Part shown: positions 35,077 to 48,349 of the stretch, piece after piece | Numbering within the stretch: the stretch's first letter is position 1 | Layout: every line of letters starts with the position of its first letter | Assembly (NCBI RefSeq): GCF_017591435.1 | Contig: NC_059276.1 | Span: 8,970,276-9,034,275, forward strand | Reading direction: 5' to 3' | Length of the DNA: 64,000 bases | DNA from: Portunus trituberculatus | Lineage: Eukaryota > Arthropoda > Malacostraca > Decapoda > Portunidae | Translations under genes and position numbers: made by a program | The notes under the pieces: generated by a model | What the model was told of the DNA's origin: nothing | The model's database searches: none | Seen by the model: only the letters and a program-made list of their open reading frames with translations

Positions 35077-35212
35077 TTAGAAAATAGGTAAGAAGCTAAA
35101 TTAATGTTAAATTTTATGTAATATTAACAGATGTGGAAAATAATAAAAGACTTCACTGTTAGCAACACAAAAATCACGAAAAAGAAATTAAAGGCCCAGT
35201 TTAATATTATCA

Positions 35213-35280
35213 TTACCACAACCAGCGCCGCCGCCACCACACCACCACACCACCACACCACACCACCTCACCACACCACA
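35213..35280. repeat. (CCA)n/CCACA imperfect repeat
   Basis: CCACCACACCACC-type words over 68 bases, after 135 bases of unique AT-rich DNA. Confidence 0.85.
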
Positions 35281-35377
35281 TAGCTTCGTCACGGTGGACA
35301 AAAGACAGTCGCAACCAGAATACAGAACAACAAGACACGAAAATAAATAAACAGGAAAGTAAAAATGTAAACTTACT

Positions 35378-35381
<4 letters not shown>

Positions 35382-35439
<58 letters not shown>
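35382..35439. repeat. (AC)n microsatellite
   Basis: 58-base AC array. Confidence 0.97.
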
Positions 35440-35442
<3 letters not shown>

Positions 35443-35973
35443 CACAGTAAAATGAGAAACAGAAGGACAAATGGGAAAGAAAATGAACAAAATAAGAAAA
35501 CAACAACGAGGAAAACACTAATGGCGCAACACAGGGGGAGAATTGGCGCCAAAAACACCACCAACTTGCAACACACATGACGCAACACTCACGAAGACAG
35601 ATTTAGTCCCCAATGCAGAGAAAACCAGGCAGAATAAAAAGAAAATGTCTGTGTCTAAAGATATGAGAGATAACGCAAATAAAAGATAAGAGAACATGTA
35701 TACAAACAGCTAGGAAGTACTTGAAATGTGAAAGGCAATGAACGAAAAGAGACGGATTTTAAGTAGATCAGATATGAGTGTAGAAATAGTATATAAATAG
35801 ATAAATTGAATCGAAAAGGAAAGAAACACAAGGGAGAGGGAATAAAAGTTAACCTAAATGTACGAATGGAGAAATAAACAAAGAATGATAAATTGAGTAA
35901 TAGAAAAATTGAAGAAAAGGAAAAATTTACCAAAAAAATACAATTAAAAATTAACTAAATACGCAAAGAGTAA

Positions 35974-35976
<3 letters not shown>
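35440..35976. other. A-rich DNA, no gene
   Basis: A-rich, with no period seen; the minus-strand frame 35655-35933 is F/S/L-rich without a domain. Confidence 0.5.

Positions 35977-36039
<63 letters not shown>
35977..36039. repeat. (AG)n microsatellite
   Basis: 63-base AG array. Confidence 0.97.
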
Positions 36040-36041
<2 letters not shown>

Positions 36042-36651
36042 AGGTAAACACTCACTTGGAACAGGAGGGACGCGAGCCATATGGTGGAAACTGCCTTGAA
36101 TGCCAACATTTTACTGTCTTCTTATTCTTGCCTTGCGTTACGTCAGGTGGCCATTACCATACCGAGACCTCACCCCCCCCCCTCCCGGACACCCAAGGCA
36201 ATTACTACAAGGGGGAAGGGGACGATTAAATACAGGGATTTCTTGTAAAAATATATACAAAAACAAGGGGAATATTTTAGTGTGGTATGATGTGACGTGA
36301 GGTTTGGTTAGATAAGATGCGATTTGTGTTAGGTAATAGTGGTGTAATGGACGTGATGTGAGACTAATGGTTATAATGGTTGAAATGGTTAACCCCTTCA
36401 CTGGTATAGGACACATTGTATTCCATCATCACCAAACACTGTGATGCTCTTCTTATTCTACAGCGACTTGGGAATATCAAAATGGGTAAAATAAACTAGA
36501 AAATATCTCCTATTATTCCCCTTTTTCTTTTTTCTAATACTAAATTTAATCTCATACATTTCAGTGTCAAGAATTGTTGTATATCGCAGGGAAACTATTA
36601 AGTGTGTTTGAGTGAATGCATAACGTTAATCTAAGAAGTAATCTGAATTTA
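36040..36651. other. No gene; TTAA-terminus-like word at 36389
   Basis: Unique sequence. TTAACCCCTTCACTGGTATAG begins at 36389. It resembles the TTAA-MITE terminus for 12 bases but diverges into sequence unlike that family and matches 6408-6428 instead. Possible end of a related family; the other end is not found. Confidence 0.4.
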
Positions 36652-36652
36652 T

Positions 36653-36748
<96 letters not shown>

Positions 36749-36810
36749 ACAGTAGTAGTAGCCAGAAAATCACCACCACCATCACCAACTGTTGCATAAT
36801 TAAAGTTGTT

Positions 36811-36855
<45 letters not shown>
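36652..36855. repeat. (AGT)n and (TTG)n block
   Basis: AGT at 36652-36761 and TTG at 36804-36855, separated by about 40 bases with CACCACCATCACC. Confidence 0.97.
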
Positions 36856-37089
36856 AATGACTATGATGGTGTTGCTGTTTTTGGTCAAGCTTTACTTTGT
36901 CTCACACGATAATGACACAGTGAAGGAGAAGAAGAGGAGGAGGAAGGGTGAATGATTAGAAGGAAGGGAAGGAAAATGAGGGAGGAGGAGGGGAGGAGAG
37001 TGTGAAATAATGATGATGAAAGTGCGGCCGCTGAAAAAAATGAAGGAGACAACAAGGAACTGAATGACGGAGGGAGAGGTAATGACTGA

Positions 37090-37231
<142 letters not shown>

Positions 37232-37408
37232 CAGGCACAATAACCTCTAGGAACAAAAATATGATAAAGAAATGCAGGAATAGAAGAAAAATAAGAAAAG
37301 AAAAACATGGAGAAGGAGGAGAAGAAGAAGAAGACGAAGATAAGAAGAAAAAAAGGAAGAAAAAAGAAAAAAAGACAAAAATATCTCACCACTTCACCAC
37401 TCACTCAC

Positions 37409-37439
37409 TACCACCACCACCACCACCACCACCACCACG
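37409..37439. repeat. (CAC)n microsatellite
   Basis: About 10 CAC triplets following a purine-rich AAG/AGG stretch (37300-37380). Confidence 0.92.
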
Positions 37440-37609
37440 ACACACACGCACTGGGAACCGAGCATTAACCCTTAGCAAATAATATCGAATTAAGAAGGCG
37501 AGCGACGTTTAGCACTCTCGCGTAGCATTAGTAGGCTGAGGGAGACACACTGCTCTTCACGCTAAGTGCTGCCTAATTTATGCTAATGCAGAGAAACTGG
37601 TCGACGCCC

Positions 37610-37970
37610 GGACAGACGCGAGACGAGAGTGAGAGGGAGAGAGAGGAAGTGGAGATGCGAAGAGAGAAAAAGGGAGAGGGAAAGGGAGACAGAAACAGAG
37701 GGAGAACGAAACAGATAAGTAAAAGGAGAGAAATGGAAGGAGAGGGATAGAGAAACATAACCAAAGGGAGAGAAAGGAAGGGAGAGAAGACGAAGGGAAA
37801 GGGAGAGGGAAAGAGATATAGAAGAAAAACGGAAGGAGAGAAAAGGGAGAGAGAGAAAAAAACAGAGGAGCAGAGGGAGAGAAACGAAGGCAGAAAAACG
37901 AAGGGAGAGGGAGAGATAAACAGAAAACCAGAGGGAGAGAAGAAGGAAGAGGGAGAGAAAAAAAAGTAGC
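37610..37970. repeat. Purine-rich GGGAGAG tract
   Basis: About 360 bases dominated by GGGAGAGAAA words at irregular 30-45 base intervals, with only occasional C or T. Looks like an eroded purine minisatellite. Confidence 0.7.
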
Positions 37971-38744
37971 AGGTGAAATGAGCAGATTAGAAGCTTAAAA
38001 CGTAATTACTATGTATATAAAGCACGCAATTAGAAGAACAAGAGTGGATGAGACAAATTAAGAGGAAATGAAAGAAAGGTACGAAAAAAAGAAGAGAAAC
38101 AGAGAAACAGGCTGGTGAGAAGCAGTAGAGGTCTAGAAAATCACTAAAAAAATTAAGTAAAGTTAAGTGGAAATGTGATGGAGGTAAAAATTTAAGTTAA
38201 AAAGGGAGACTAATAGAAGAAAGACGTTGCCATGACGACCAAAACTTAATTAACGTGACTCAAGTTAGACAAAAAAAATTGCAAAGGAATAAACTTGAGA
38301 ATGAGAAAAGATGAAGAAGCACAAAATATATTAGAAAACGTACGAGAAAGAGAAAATAAAGCAATGCAAAATAAATAGATAAAACAGAATAATGAAAATG
38401 TAAGATTAGGTAGTGAACAAAAAATAAAGATCGAAAGATAAGAAGATTTAAGACTTAGACTGGAAAATAAGGAGGTGAAGACATTACTTAAGAAGAAGAA
38501 GAAGAAGGAGAAGAAAAACACTAAGAGAGAAAGCCAAAAGATGAAAGAGCAGAAGAGATAAAAATGCAAGATAACAGCAAGATTAAATTAGATGAATAGG
38601 GATGAGGCAATTCGAGGTGGGGGGCGAGAGGAGGCCTACCACTAAGCCTACCTGAAGTAATACCTGTGATGAAAAGTGAGACAAGGAATAGGATTAAAGT
38701 AAGAGGGGAAGATGAGATAAGAGAACAGGAGAACCCTTAGACCT

Positions 38745-38786
<42 letters not shown>

Positions 38787-39320
38787 AAAAAGAGAGACAG
38801 AAATACAGAGAAAAAGATATAAACCACCCTAATCATATATATAAATTCAACATCACCTTAAAACACACAAAAAAATATCAGTAAACCCACAAAAAAACCA
38901 ACAAACTCTCTAGAAACCTGATACATGACACCAAACCCCAAAAAGTACATGAATAAAACAAAAACACACTAAAAAACACACCATGTATTGCTCTAAGTAA
39001 ATGGGGATCTCACAGGCCCTATGTCAGTATTCGCGTGTGTTAGTGGAACTCTCAGTATCACAGGGCTTGAAAAAAGTGCAGGAGATAGTCAACACGTGTA
39101 ATTATTCTTGATACATTGATACAGCAATGCAAAAAAACACACGGACGAATATAACATCCGATTTTTTCCTGAGATGACAAGAGGAACTGACCAGGAAAAC
39201 ACGAACCAGAGACACGGTGACTAAAATAACCAGTTTATCTTCCGCATTGAACCAAACGAGGAATAATAACAATAAAAACACTGGGAAATCGAAAGCAATA
39301 GAGGTGATGACTGGGAGACA
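37971..39320. other. A-rich DNA, no gene; (AG)n at 38749-38782
   Basis: Long A-rich stretch (GAAAA, AAGAAG words), one 34-base AG array and no domain-bearing frame. Confidence 0.5.
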
Positions 39321-39715
39321 TGAAGAGGATGTGGAGGAGGAAGAGGAGGAATAGGAGGAGGGGAAGATGACCACGATAGGGAGAGAAGGGAGAGGAGATA
39401 AAAAGTTGATCAAGATGTCTCCAAGCAGGCATTCAGTTGGAAGAACAGGAGGAGGAGAAGGAGGATGATGATAAGAAGAAGAAGAGAGGAGGAGAAGAAT
39501 AAGAAGGAGAAGGAGGAGAAGGAGAAGAAGAAGAAGGAAAAAGAGAAGAAATAGAAGAAGAAGAAGAAGAAAAGAGAAAAAAAAAGAAAGACAACATCAA
39601 AAACAAAATGAAGGAGGAAGAGAAACAGGAAAAAAAAACCAGCAGGAGAAAAGCAAGAGAAGGAAAAGAAAAAAAAATAGAAGAAAGATAGAAGAGAAAA
39701 TAAAGAGCTAAAAAC
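39321..39715. repeat. Purine-rich AGG/AAG tract
   Basis: Degenerate AGGAGG and AAGAAG runs, strongest at 39445-39590; ends just before a 50-base pyrimidine tract, so strand bias flips sharply. Confidence 0.75.
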
Positions 39716-39855
39716 TTCTCTCTCTTTCTTTTCTCTCTTTCTTCCTCTCCAATTTTCTCTCCCTGCTCAGGTATTCCTCCTCAGGTGAACATCACAGCTT
39801 AACTATCAATTTACTGACATTCCCAGCAGGTACAGGACATTAGTTTACATATTCA
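39716..39855. promoter_or_regulatory. Strong polypyrimidine tract plus CAG (acceptor-like)
   Basis: A T/C tract at about 39716-39765 runs into CTGCTCAG|GTATTC, an excellent splice-acceptor context, and CCTCAGGTGAAC follows 14 bases on, donor-like. Such contexts also arise by chance in SSR-rich DNA. Confidence 0.2.
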
Positions 39856-40113
39856 GTGTTTTGCAAGAGGGCAGCAAGGCGAGGGTACAGTTTCGCTGGG
39901 CATCACTGGGGCAGAAGGTCATCAGTCGGTCAGGAAGGGTCAAGACGGTTGGGTCCGGACGGTGCGAAATCTGATCCTACATTACAGCGCATTATGGAGT
40001 TGGATCGCATTCAGGCGCCAAAGGAGGATCGAGGAGTGAGTGTGGTGAGGTTTGTGGTGTTGAGTGGTGAGGTGGTGATGCTGGTGATGGCAGGGTTTCG
40101 CCTAGTGCAGTAG
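39856..40113 (+). other. Unassigned open frame, possible exon (weak)
   Basis: An 85-codon ATG frame in non-repetitive DNA, including DGAKSDPTLQRIMELDRIQ and APKEDRG, where GGA|GTGAGT at about 40037 resembles a donor. No recognised domain. The acceptor-like tract upstream (39716-39771) adds slight support. The frame beyond 40037 is GTG-rich and probably non-coding. Confidence 0.14.
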
Positions 40114-40389
40114 TAAAGGTGTAAGTCTCAATATTGCTGCTATTTCCTTATTTATACTTGAGTTTGTGGTGTTGAATCCTCTTTGGTGTTGATATTGTCT
40201 TACTTCACCGTCACAAAGCCAAGAGTTAAAATAATGAAAGTGTATTTAGATTCCTCATGTCTTTGTTCTCTTCATGGTAACTTTTCCCCTTCAAGTACAA
40301 GTCGACAAGTGAAGCTAAACATTACATTAGACTATTGGATACGAAGGGAGGGATAGAGAAATAGATACAAATGAAGCAGCTAATCCACA

Positions 40390-40810
40390 GTTTTGAAATA
40401 TTCCTTAAACTATTGCAGAAACACAAAACTAACTCTGATTCATACCAATACTTTCTTTAGAACATTAATTTTAAGCATTTCACTAGTTAAAAAGTGAATA
40501 ATAGAGATATATCTTAGAATACAGCAACTCTTCCAAAAAAAAAAAACATGAAAATTGCTTAAAAAATATTCCTTAACCACTGCATAAACAAAAGTAACAC
40601 TGCAACACCTACTGCTTCTTTAGAACATGAAATCTAAGCAACACAGTGGATACAAAATGAATAATAGAGACAAAATGTAAAATACAGTAGATATTCCAAA
40701 CAAAACTGTGAAAATTGTTTAAAAATATTCCTTAAACTATTACAGAAACACAAAACTAACACACAGTCACACCAACACCAATTGCACCTTTACAACAACA
40801 CACGAAACAC
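40390..40810. repeat. Minisatellite, three units (168 and 159 bp)
   Basis: ATATTCCTTAAACTATTGCA or a variant starts units at 40398, 40566 and 40725. They share CAAAACTAAC, CTTTAGAACAT and GTGAATAATAGAGA phrases, and GAAAATTGTTTAAAAA at unit ends. Confidence 0.84.
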
Positions 40811-41941
<1,131 letters not shown>

Positions 41942-42188
41942 AACCGCTGGAAGGGGGAACAGAGAAAAATGCCGGAAAGAAATAGGATTACTAGTTTTGG
42001 AAAAGGGGAGGAAGTGTGGAGGAAAAAAATGAATATGAAAAAAGTGAGTGAGGGATGGAGAGGAAGAAATAAAAAGGCAAGGGGAAAGAAGGGAAGAGGA
42101 GGAAAAGATGAACTGTTGAGGGGACAGGGCCACAGAAAGAGGGGAAAAAGTTAAAAGGAAAACAGACAATGATGAAAAGAGAAGCGAT

Positions 42189-42289
<101 letters not shown>

Positions 42290-42312
42290 GAGAGAGGAGG
42301 AAGAGGAATAGC

Positions 42313-42418
42313 AGGAGGAGGAGGAGGAGGAGGAGGAGGAGGAGGAGGAGACGAGGAGGAGGAGGAGGAGGAGGAGGAGGAGGAGGAGGAGGAGGAGGAA
42401 GAGGAGGAGAAGGAGGAA
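42313..42418. repeat. (AGG)n microsatellite
   Basis: AGG array with a single CG interruption near 42352. Confidence 0.97.
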
Positions 42419-42475
42419 GTTACGTTAGGCGCTCAGCGGGGGTGGAGGTGAACACGTAGAGTGAACGAGACAAGT

Positions 42476-42742
42476 AAAGAGAAGAAGGAGGAGGAGGAGG
42501 AGGAGGAGGAGGAGGAGGAGGAGGAGGAGGAGGAGGAGGAGGAGGAGGAGGAGGAGGAGAAGAGGAGAAGAAGGAGAAGAAGAAGAAGAAGAAGAAGAAG
42601 AAGAAGAAGAAGAAGAAGAAGAAGAAGAAGAAGAAGAAGAAGAAGAAGAAGAAGAAGAAGAAGAAGAAGAAGAAGAAGAAGAAGAAGAAGAAGAAGAAGA
42701 AGAAGAAGAAGAAGAAGAAGAAGAAGAAGAAGAAGAAGAGGA
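42476..42742. repeat. (AGG)n-(AAG)n all-purine block, 267 bp
   Basis: Every base from 42476 to 42742 is A or G: AGG to about 42558, then AAG from about 42567 to 42738 (roughly 57 triplets). Poly-Phe, poly-Ser, poly-Glu and poly-Arg frames here are artefacts. Confidence 0.97.
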
Positions 42743-42831
42743 CGAGAGAAGAAGGAGGAGGGGCAATGGCAGAGAACACTTTATAAAGGAGAATCAAATG
42801 ATATGATAGAAAAAGAAGAAGAAAAAGATTG

Positions 42832-42871
<40 letters not shown>
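42832..42871. repeat. (CAA)n microsatellite
   Basis: 13 CAA triplets. Confidence 0.95.
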
Positions 42872-43406
42872 AATAAACAAGAAGAACAAACCAGACGAAG
42901 CAATAACATAGAGAAAAACACGAATAACAGAGAAATAAATAAATAAAAAGAAGAAAGAGAAGAAAACAACAAGGAAGACACAATAAGAGATAAACCTCAC
43001 ACTCCCACACAGGTAGACACAGGTGCAAAGGTTCACCACACCTGACACTGGAGTAATTACAGCAAGGTGACCCCAATTATGACACTCTCACCACCACTTT
43101 ATCGACGACGGGGCACAAGACACCCACTAACAATGTCTTAGCTTCGTGTTCGCCGCTGCAAAACTGGTTCCACTCATTACCATACTTCTCCCAAGCTTAT
43201 AGAAACGATGCATACTAAAGGCAGATTTGCATACAGATCCTATTGGTACTTTATACAAATTACCACCCACTCCACTCGACTCCCCCGTGTGGATGTGATG
43301 GAAATGCAAAGCTCACATGGATTACAGATGGATTACTCTCCTGTGTGTCTACTTAGAAGGATATAAAAAGTGGAATTAAGAATAACATAAGAGGATATAT
43401 AGAAAT
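42872..43406. other. No gene recognised
   Basis: A-rich to about 43000, then unique sequence. Frame 43127-43309 minus has no domain. Confidence 0.45.
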
Positions 43407-43480
43407 TTGAACCCCTTCAGTACTGGAATACATTTTTACCTTGATTTTTGGGTGTGATTCAAAGATTTTATTGATTTTTC
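43407..43480 (+). mobile_element. TTAA-MITE copy 11a, left fragment
   Basis: TTGA (43407-43410), CCCCTTCAGTACTGGAATAC, TTGATTTTTGGGTGTGATTC, ending at TTTTATTGA, where full copies continue CATTAGGAAGG. It lies directly before copy 11b in the same orientation. Confidence 0.82.
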
Positions 43481-43691
43481 TTAAACCCTTCACTACTGGG
43501 ACATATTTTTATCTTGAAATGTGTATATAATTAGACCATTTCATTGACATTACGAAGGGTCAATGGAGGTCAAAGTAAAGGCCAGAGTCTTCACTATTCT
43601 AACCCCCACATAAGTTTCTGAAGCTGTATAAAATCACCAAAAATTAAGCAAAATGAATATAGAAACGCATCATGGTACTGAAGGAGATTAA
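43481..43691 (+). mobile_element. TTAA-MITE copy 11b, full length
   Basis: TTAA (43481-43484), ACCCTTCACTACTGGGACAT, core AGGTCAAAGTAAAGGCCAG, CCCACATAAGTTTCTGAAGC, then CGCATCATGGTACTGAAGGAG and TTAA (43688-43691). Confidence 0.87.
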
Positions 43692-44236
43692 AAACATACA
43701 AAAAGTGATCTTAAGGAAAACAAAAGAGAACAGATGGAAAATTTAATCTTATCTAAATGTTCTCATACTTGTAATCAAAAATACATTCTTGTTCTTATCT
43801 TAGTGCAGTATATTTAAAGCAGGAAATAAAGAGTACTTGGATATTTAACACTCGCGTACACTCGATAGTAAAACCTGGGTGTTAAGTTGCAAATGGTAAT
43901 GTGGTTTGTATTTAAAGGCATGAAGAAGGTGAAGATCTGGGGAGCAAATAAAGAAAACCTGTCTTAAACACTCTCTCATGCTATCAAACACGCCTTATTT
44001 TTAATCCTTTGAGGTAAATGTTAAAAGTTTGTATATTCTTTAAAGTAATATATTTTTTCCTAGTATAGAGTCAAACGTAAGGATGAACTATAAGGAAAGT
44101 TTCACCTACGCTGCAACACCTGGCTGATTTAAAGGCAGGTAAGGTCAATTAATCAAGATGTCTCACGATTTTTCTATTGTTTCTGACTGCGCTAGGCAAG
44201 TGAAAGGAGGAAGGTCGAGAAAAGGGTAGGATAGTC

Positions 44237-44237
<1 letters not shown>
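43692..44237. other. AT-rich unique DNA, no gene
   Basis: Nothing recognised. Confidence 0.5.
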
Positions 44238-44317
<80 letters not shown>

Positions 44318-44320
44318 GAA

Positions 44321-44365
<45 letters not shown>

Positions 44366-44428
44366 AAGTAGAAGTAATAGTAGTGGTAATAGGAGGAGGA
44401 GAAGGAAGAGGAGGAGTAGGAGTAGGAA

Positions 44429-44482
<54 letters not shown>

Positions 44483-44700
44483 AAATAGAAATAGTAGAAG
44501 GAGAAGTGGAAGTGGAAAAATAAGAAGAATAACAAGAAGAACAAGAAGAACAAGAAGAAGAGGATGAAGAAGATGAAAGAAAAGAAGAAGCAGGAAAGGA
44601 AGAAGAAGAAGAAGAAAAAGAACAAGAACAAGAACAAGAACAAGAAGAAGAAGAAGAAGAAGAAGAAGAAAAGTATAAGAAGAAAAGAAGTAGTAATTGT
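44238..44700. repeat. (AGT)n then (AAG)n compound block
   Basis: AGT triplets, interrupted by AGG and AAG, to about 44481. AAG/AAC-rich purine sequence continues to about 44670, then a few more AGT. Poly-Tyr, poly-Thr and poly-Ser frames are artefacts. Confidence 0.96.
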
Positions 44701-45000
44701 AGTAGTAGTAATGGTAGTGACATAGCTAACAACAACACCACAAAAAAAAAAAAAAAATCAAAAGACGCAACCAAACACACACACAAAAATAGACACTTCA
44801 CACAAAAAAAGAAAAAAAATAATAAAAAATTCCAACCAAATAACCAACATTGAAAAAGAGGAAGAGCAAAAAAACACTACATTTCATTCGACAAACAAGC
44901 CATCGAAAACTCAAAATTTATACCTTTTGAAAAATTAGCGAACAACAGACACAGCACCTTTCAAATTTCACGCTTGAAGGGGGAGTAAGTTGACTACGAG

Positions 45001-45244
<244 letters not shown>

Positions 45245-45306
45245 GGAAGGGAATGGTTTAGGAAGGTTGTAAATAGCACAGGGAAAGCTTGTAGGTGTAG
45301 GTAAGG

Positions 45307-45475
45307 TGGTGGTGGTGGTGGTGGTGGTGGAGGTGGGCTGGTGGGTGGATGGGTGGGCGTGGAGGTCGACGTGTAATAGTGGGTAAAGTCGTGATAGGTG
45401 AGGAGGAAGAGGAGGAAGAGGAAGAAGAGGAGGAGGAGGAGGAGGAAGAGGAGGAGGAGGAGGAGAAGGAGGGGA
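45307..45475. repeat. (GGT)n and (AGG)n arrays
   Basis: GGT at 45307-45331; AGG/AAG from 45399 to 45475. Confidence 0.93.
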
Positions 45476-46251
45476 GGGAAAGATGGAGTTGAGCAGGTAA
45501 ATAGGAAGGTGGAGTGAGATTCTAAGAGATGTGGAGGAAGGTGATGACAAGCAGTACTGGACTCAAGGCGCGAGGAGCAAGTGGAGGATGAATATTACTA
45601 ACGCCAATGAGGGAAGGTCCGAAATTTCCAATAAAGATGAGAATAAAGATGGAATAAAGAAGGGAGATAGTGTCAAAGGGAAGAGAGAGGGAGAAGAAGA
45701 GAGGGAGGGTGCATTTGCCAGGGTGAAGAGGTGAGGGAAAGTAAAGAGGGAGATATGGAGGAAAAGAGGAAGAGATGAAGCTAAGGAGGGAGATAGGGAG
45801 GTCAGGAGGGAAGGGTGAAGGCATATAATGAAGATAAGAAACATGAAATCCACAGGTCAAAGACACAAACCAGAGATCCCTAACCTTCCTTCTCTCCCTT
45901 CTTTCCTTCCTTCCTTTCCTCTTTCTAAACGTCCCACACTGTCCAAGACTCTCCCACACCCTTCGCCTTCGCTCTGTCGGCCATATAAACGCCTTCCCTT
46001 TTATCTACTACAATTTTGCAAGGCCACAGAGACAACTAGCACGGTTCCCAAGACATTTCCTCCTTATGATATACCAGAAATGTTGCCAATTCATCACCTG
46101 AATCGTAAAAATACACTTAAAAACACGAGTATCTTTAACTACAACTCTTGGAAAGTAGTCATGATGAAAGAGCAAAGCGTTTCAGAATACAGGCATAAAT
46201 CACAAGAATAGAAAGAATGTTGAATAATATCGCAGTCAAATCATCTAAAAC
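45476..46251. other. Purine-rich then unique DNA, no gene
   Basis: GGGAGATAG/GGAGG words make 45640-45830 a probable eroded purine repeat. Frame 45828-46211 has no domain. Confidence 0.5.
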
Positions 46252-46536
46252 TCACCTACGTATTACCTGTCGGGAAAAAAAAAAAGGTCTTTCCAAACAC
46301 ATTTCAGCCTCGCCCAAACTAGTATAGCTTGCGCACTTCAAAACGGGCAAAAAAAGACGCACACAGGCAAGACGGGCGGGGCAACCAACAACTCCTGTAC
46401 GCAGCATCGCGGGAAAGGAGTCGAGCCCGTGATCCGCTACGAGTGATGCCAATCTTGGAGCAGAGGTCGCGAGTTGAGGGCATTTCAACACTACGATCTC
46501 CTGCAGAATATCCTCCGCCAGTAGCTCTTGACACAT
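46252..46536 (-). other. Unassigned open frame in GC-richer patch (weak)
   Basis: A 94-codon frame reading VADHGLDSFPAMLRTGVVGC among others, in DNA clearly less AT-rich than its surroundings (46320-46550) and free of SSRs. A second minus-strand frame overlaps it. I recognise no family. It could be an exon, a fragment of a mobile element or chance. Confidence 0.15.
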
Positions 46537-46927
46537 GCTCTGCCCTTCCTCACATGGGCACGGGAAATAGTAAGAATAAAGAATGATAAACCTTTACATC
46601 CATCTGTAGAAATCAAGTTAACATATACACAAAAATCTCAGCAGCTCTTTCCTTCTATGTGGTAACCCGCTTATCACTGTACTCAGATTCCGCGTTTTAT
46701 TCCCTAGACTACAGCGTGGGAGGCGGGAACTTGCCAGACTTGAAGGTAAAGACTCCTCCCTCCTTTCTATCTCTCCTGCCTCTCGTCTCTCCCTCACCTT
46801 TCCTCCAGCTGTAATAACCCGTGACGCACTTTGGCCCTCGCGCTTGCTTTAATCTGGCGACTCAAAGATGCTTGTTTCGCTAGTGATTCTCGCCCTTCGC
46901 TGTTTACGTCCCTGGTGGTCACGGCCT

Positions 46928-46930
<3 letters not shown>
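46537..46930. other. No gene recognised
   Basis: Unique sequence, a C/T-rich portion at 46750-46805; nothing recognised. Confidence 0.45.

Positions 46931-46976
<46 letters not shown>
46931..46976. repeat. (CT)n microsatellite
   Basis: 46-base CT array. Confidence 0.96.
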
Positions 46977-46979
<3 letters not shown>

Positions 46980-47035
46980 TGTATTGCTTGATTTTCGTCG
47001 TGTTTTCGCTTTTAATCTCATTTACCGAAGAGAAA

Positions 47036-47275
47036 CTGTATTCACTTGTTTCCATTCGCGTTGGAAACTGAACTTTTTTCCCCTGAGTGTCGAAAAATCT
47101 TCCTCGTTTCCATTTGTGAAAGAAAAAACAAGTATCTCCAGTGTTCTTCTTACCCGACGTGACGATACAACTAAGACCATTTTTACTTGCTTCCACTGGT
47201 GTAGGAGCCATTACTTTCTTTCCTAGCGTGTCGGAAAAGCCCCCTTGCTTGCTCCCATCTCCGTGAAACGTGTTC
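47036..47275. repeat. Two-unit duplication, 142-bp period
   Basis: TTCACTTGTTTCCATTCGCG at 47041 and TTTACTTGCTTCCACTGGTG at 47183 start diverged units. Each carries GTGTCG-AAAA and a half-unit TTTCCATTTGTGAAA / CTCCCATCTCCGTGAAA. Confidence 0.7.
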
Positions 47276-47649
47276 CCCGCTGGCCTTGAGTCCGGCAGGG
47301 CGGGGAGGGGCGGGCCAGGTCGCGGACAGGCGCATCACAAGCCCTTCAGGACGAGTAACGCGTCCCACCGCAGCAAACTGGGATTAAATTTTACGACTGA
47401 CCTGCCGCCCCTTCGTCTGCCTCTCCGTCGGGTTACGCTGCCTTTGCCTTTCCCTTTAGGTGCATAAAACTAGTATTTCTTCCTGTATGAGTGACGTGAA
47501 AGGCGTCTAAGCATCGTACCAGCTTGTCATCTAATGGAAAGCTGCGTTGCGTTAGCGTGGCCGTGATCCGGGAGAGGTAAGATTATCAAACCATGAAGGG
47601 ATTTACACAAGAACTGATATAAAGATGTGCAGTATTCAAGCCGACCTTT
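47276..47649. other. GC-richer unique DNA, no gene
   Basis: Less AT-rich at 47270-47460; frame 47270-47467 plus has no recognisable domain. Confidence 0.45.
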
Positions 47650-47851
47650 TTAACCTTTTCAGTATTGGAATGCATTTCTACCTTCAGTTCTGGGCATGAT
47701 TAGACGATTTCATTTACATTAGGAAGGGTCTATGGAGGTCAGAAGATTAATAGCCAGACATTTTATTATCGCAATCCTCACATAAGTTTCTGAAGCTCCA
47801 AATAGTAACCAGAATGAAAATGGAAACGCGTCATGGTACTGAACAGGTTAG
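47650..47851 (+). mobile_element. TTAA-MITE copy 12
   Basis: TTAA (47650-47653), CCTTTTCAGTATTGGAATGC, intact GGTCTATGGAGGTCAGAAG, a small deletion after TTTCTGAAGCTCC (no TATAAAATCACC), then CGCGTCATGGTACTGAACAGG and TTAG (47848-47851). Confidence 0.87.
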
Positions 47852-48268
47852 TATTCTACAGGTGAACATTAGGTAAGATTACTACACGAATTACTACATG
47901 ATTAAAAGCAGAATACAATGAGGGTGTTTGTTGTTGAGAATGTGTTAATAAAAAGGCAAGAATAAGATGAAAGCTTTAATAATTTCCTTGAACAATTATT
48001 TACCAAGTTTATGAGTTTGTGTTTATTGTGGTATATTTGATAGTAAAAATATGTTAATAAGCTTAATGAAGACATGAATTACGAGGAACTATAATTTATC
48101 TCTTACTTTGGAGCGGAAATAAGCTCAGAAGGGGAAGGGAAATGATATGCACTAATAATCTGGAGTAATGAAGGGAAATAGAAGAAGTACTAAGAGGCAA
48201 CTCGTAAATTAAGAATACATAATAAATACAAGGAGAGACAGGAAATTGCAAAACTAAATGTACTCAAC

Positions 48269-48269
<1 letters not shown>
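47852..48269. other. AT-rich unique DNA, no gene
   Basis: Nothing recognised. Confidence 0.5.

Positions 48270-48348
<79 letters not shown>
48270..48348. repeat. (AC)n microsatellite
   Basis: 79-base AC array. Confidence 0.97.

Positions 48349-48349
<1 letters not shown>

Noticed and set aside
34669..35091. 140-aa Leu/Tyr/Thr frame
   Set aside because: Translation of the (ACT)n block in shifting frames.
42420..43076. 218-aa minus-strand frame with long Phe and Pro runs
   Set aside because: Poly-Phe and poly-Pro come from AAG and AGG arrays; the remainder is A/T-biased and has no domain.
46425..46460. Minus-strand B-box-like GGGCTCGACTCC, possible tRNA-derived SINE
   Set aside because: No matching A box or second copy in the window; kept only as part of the unassigned GC-richer patch.
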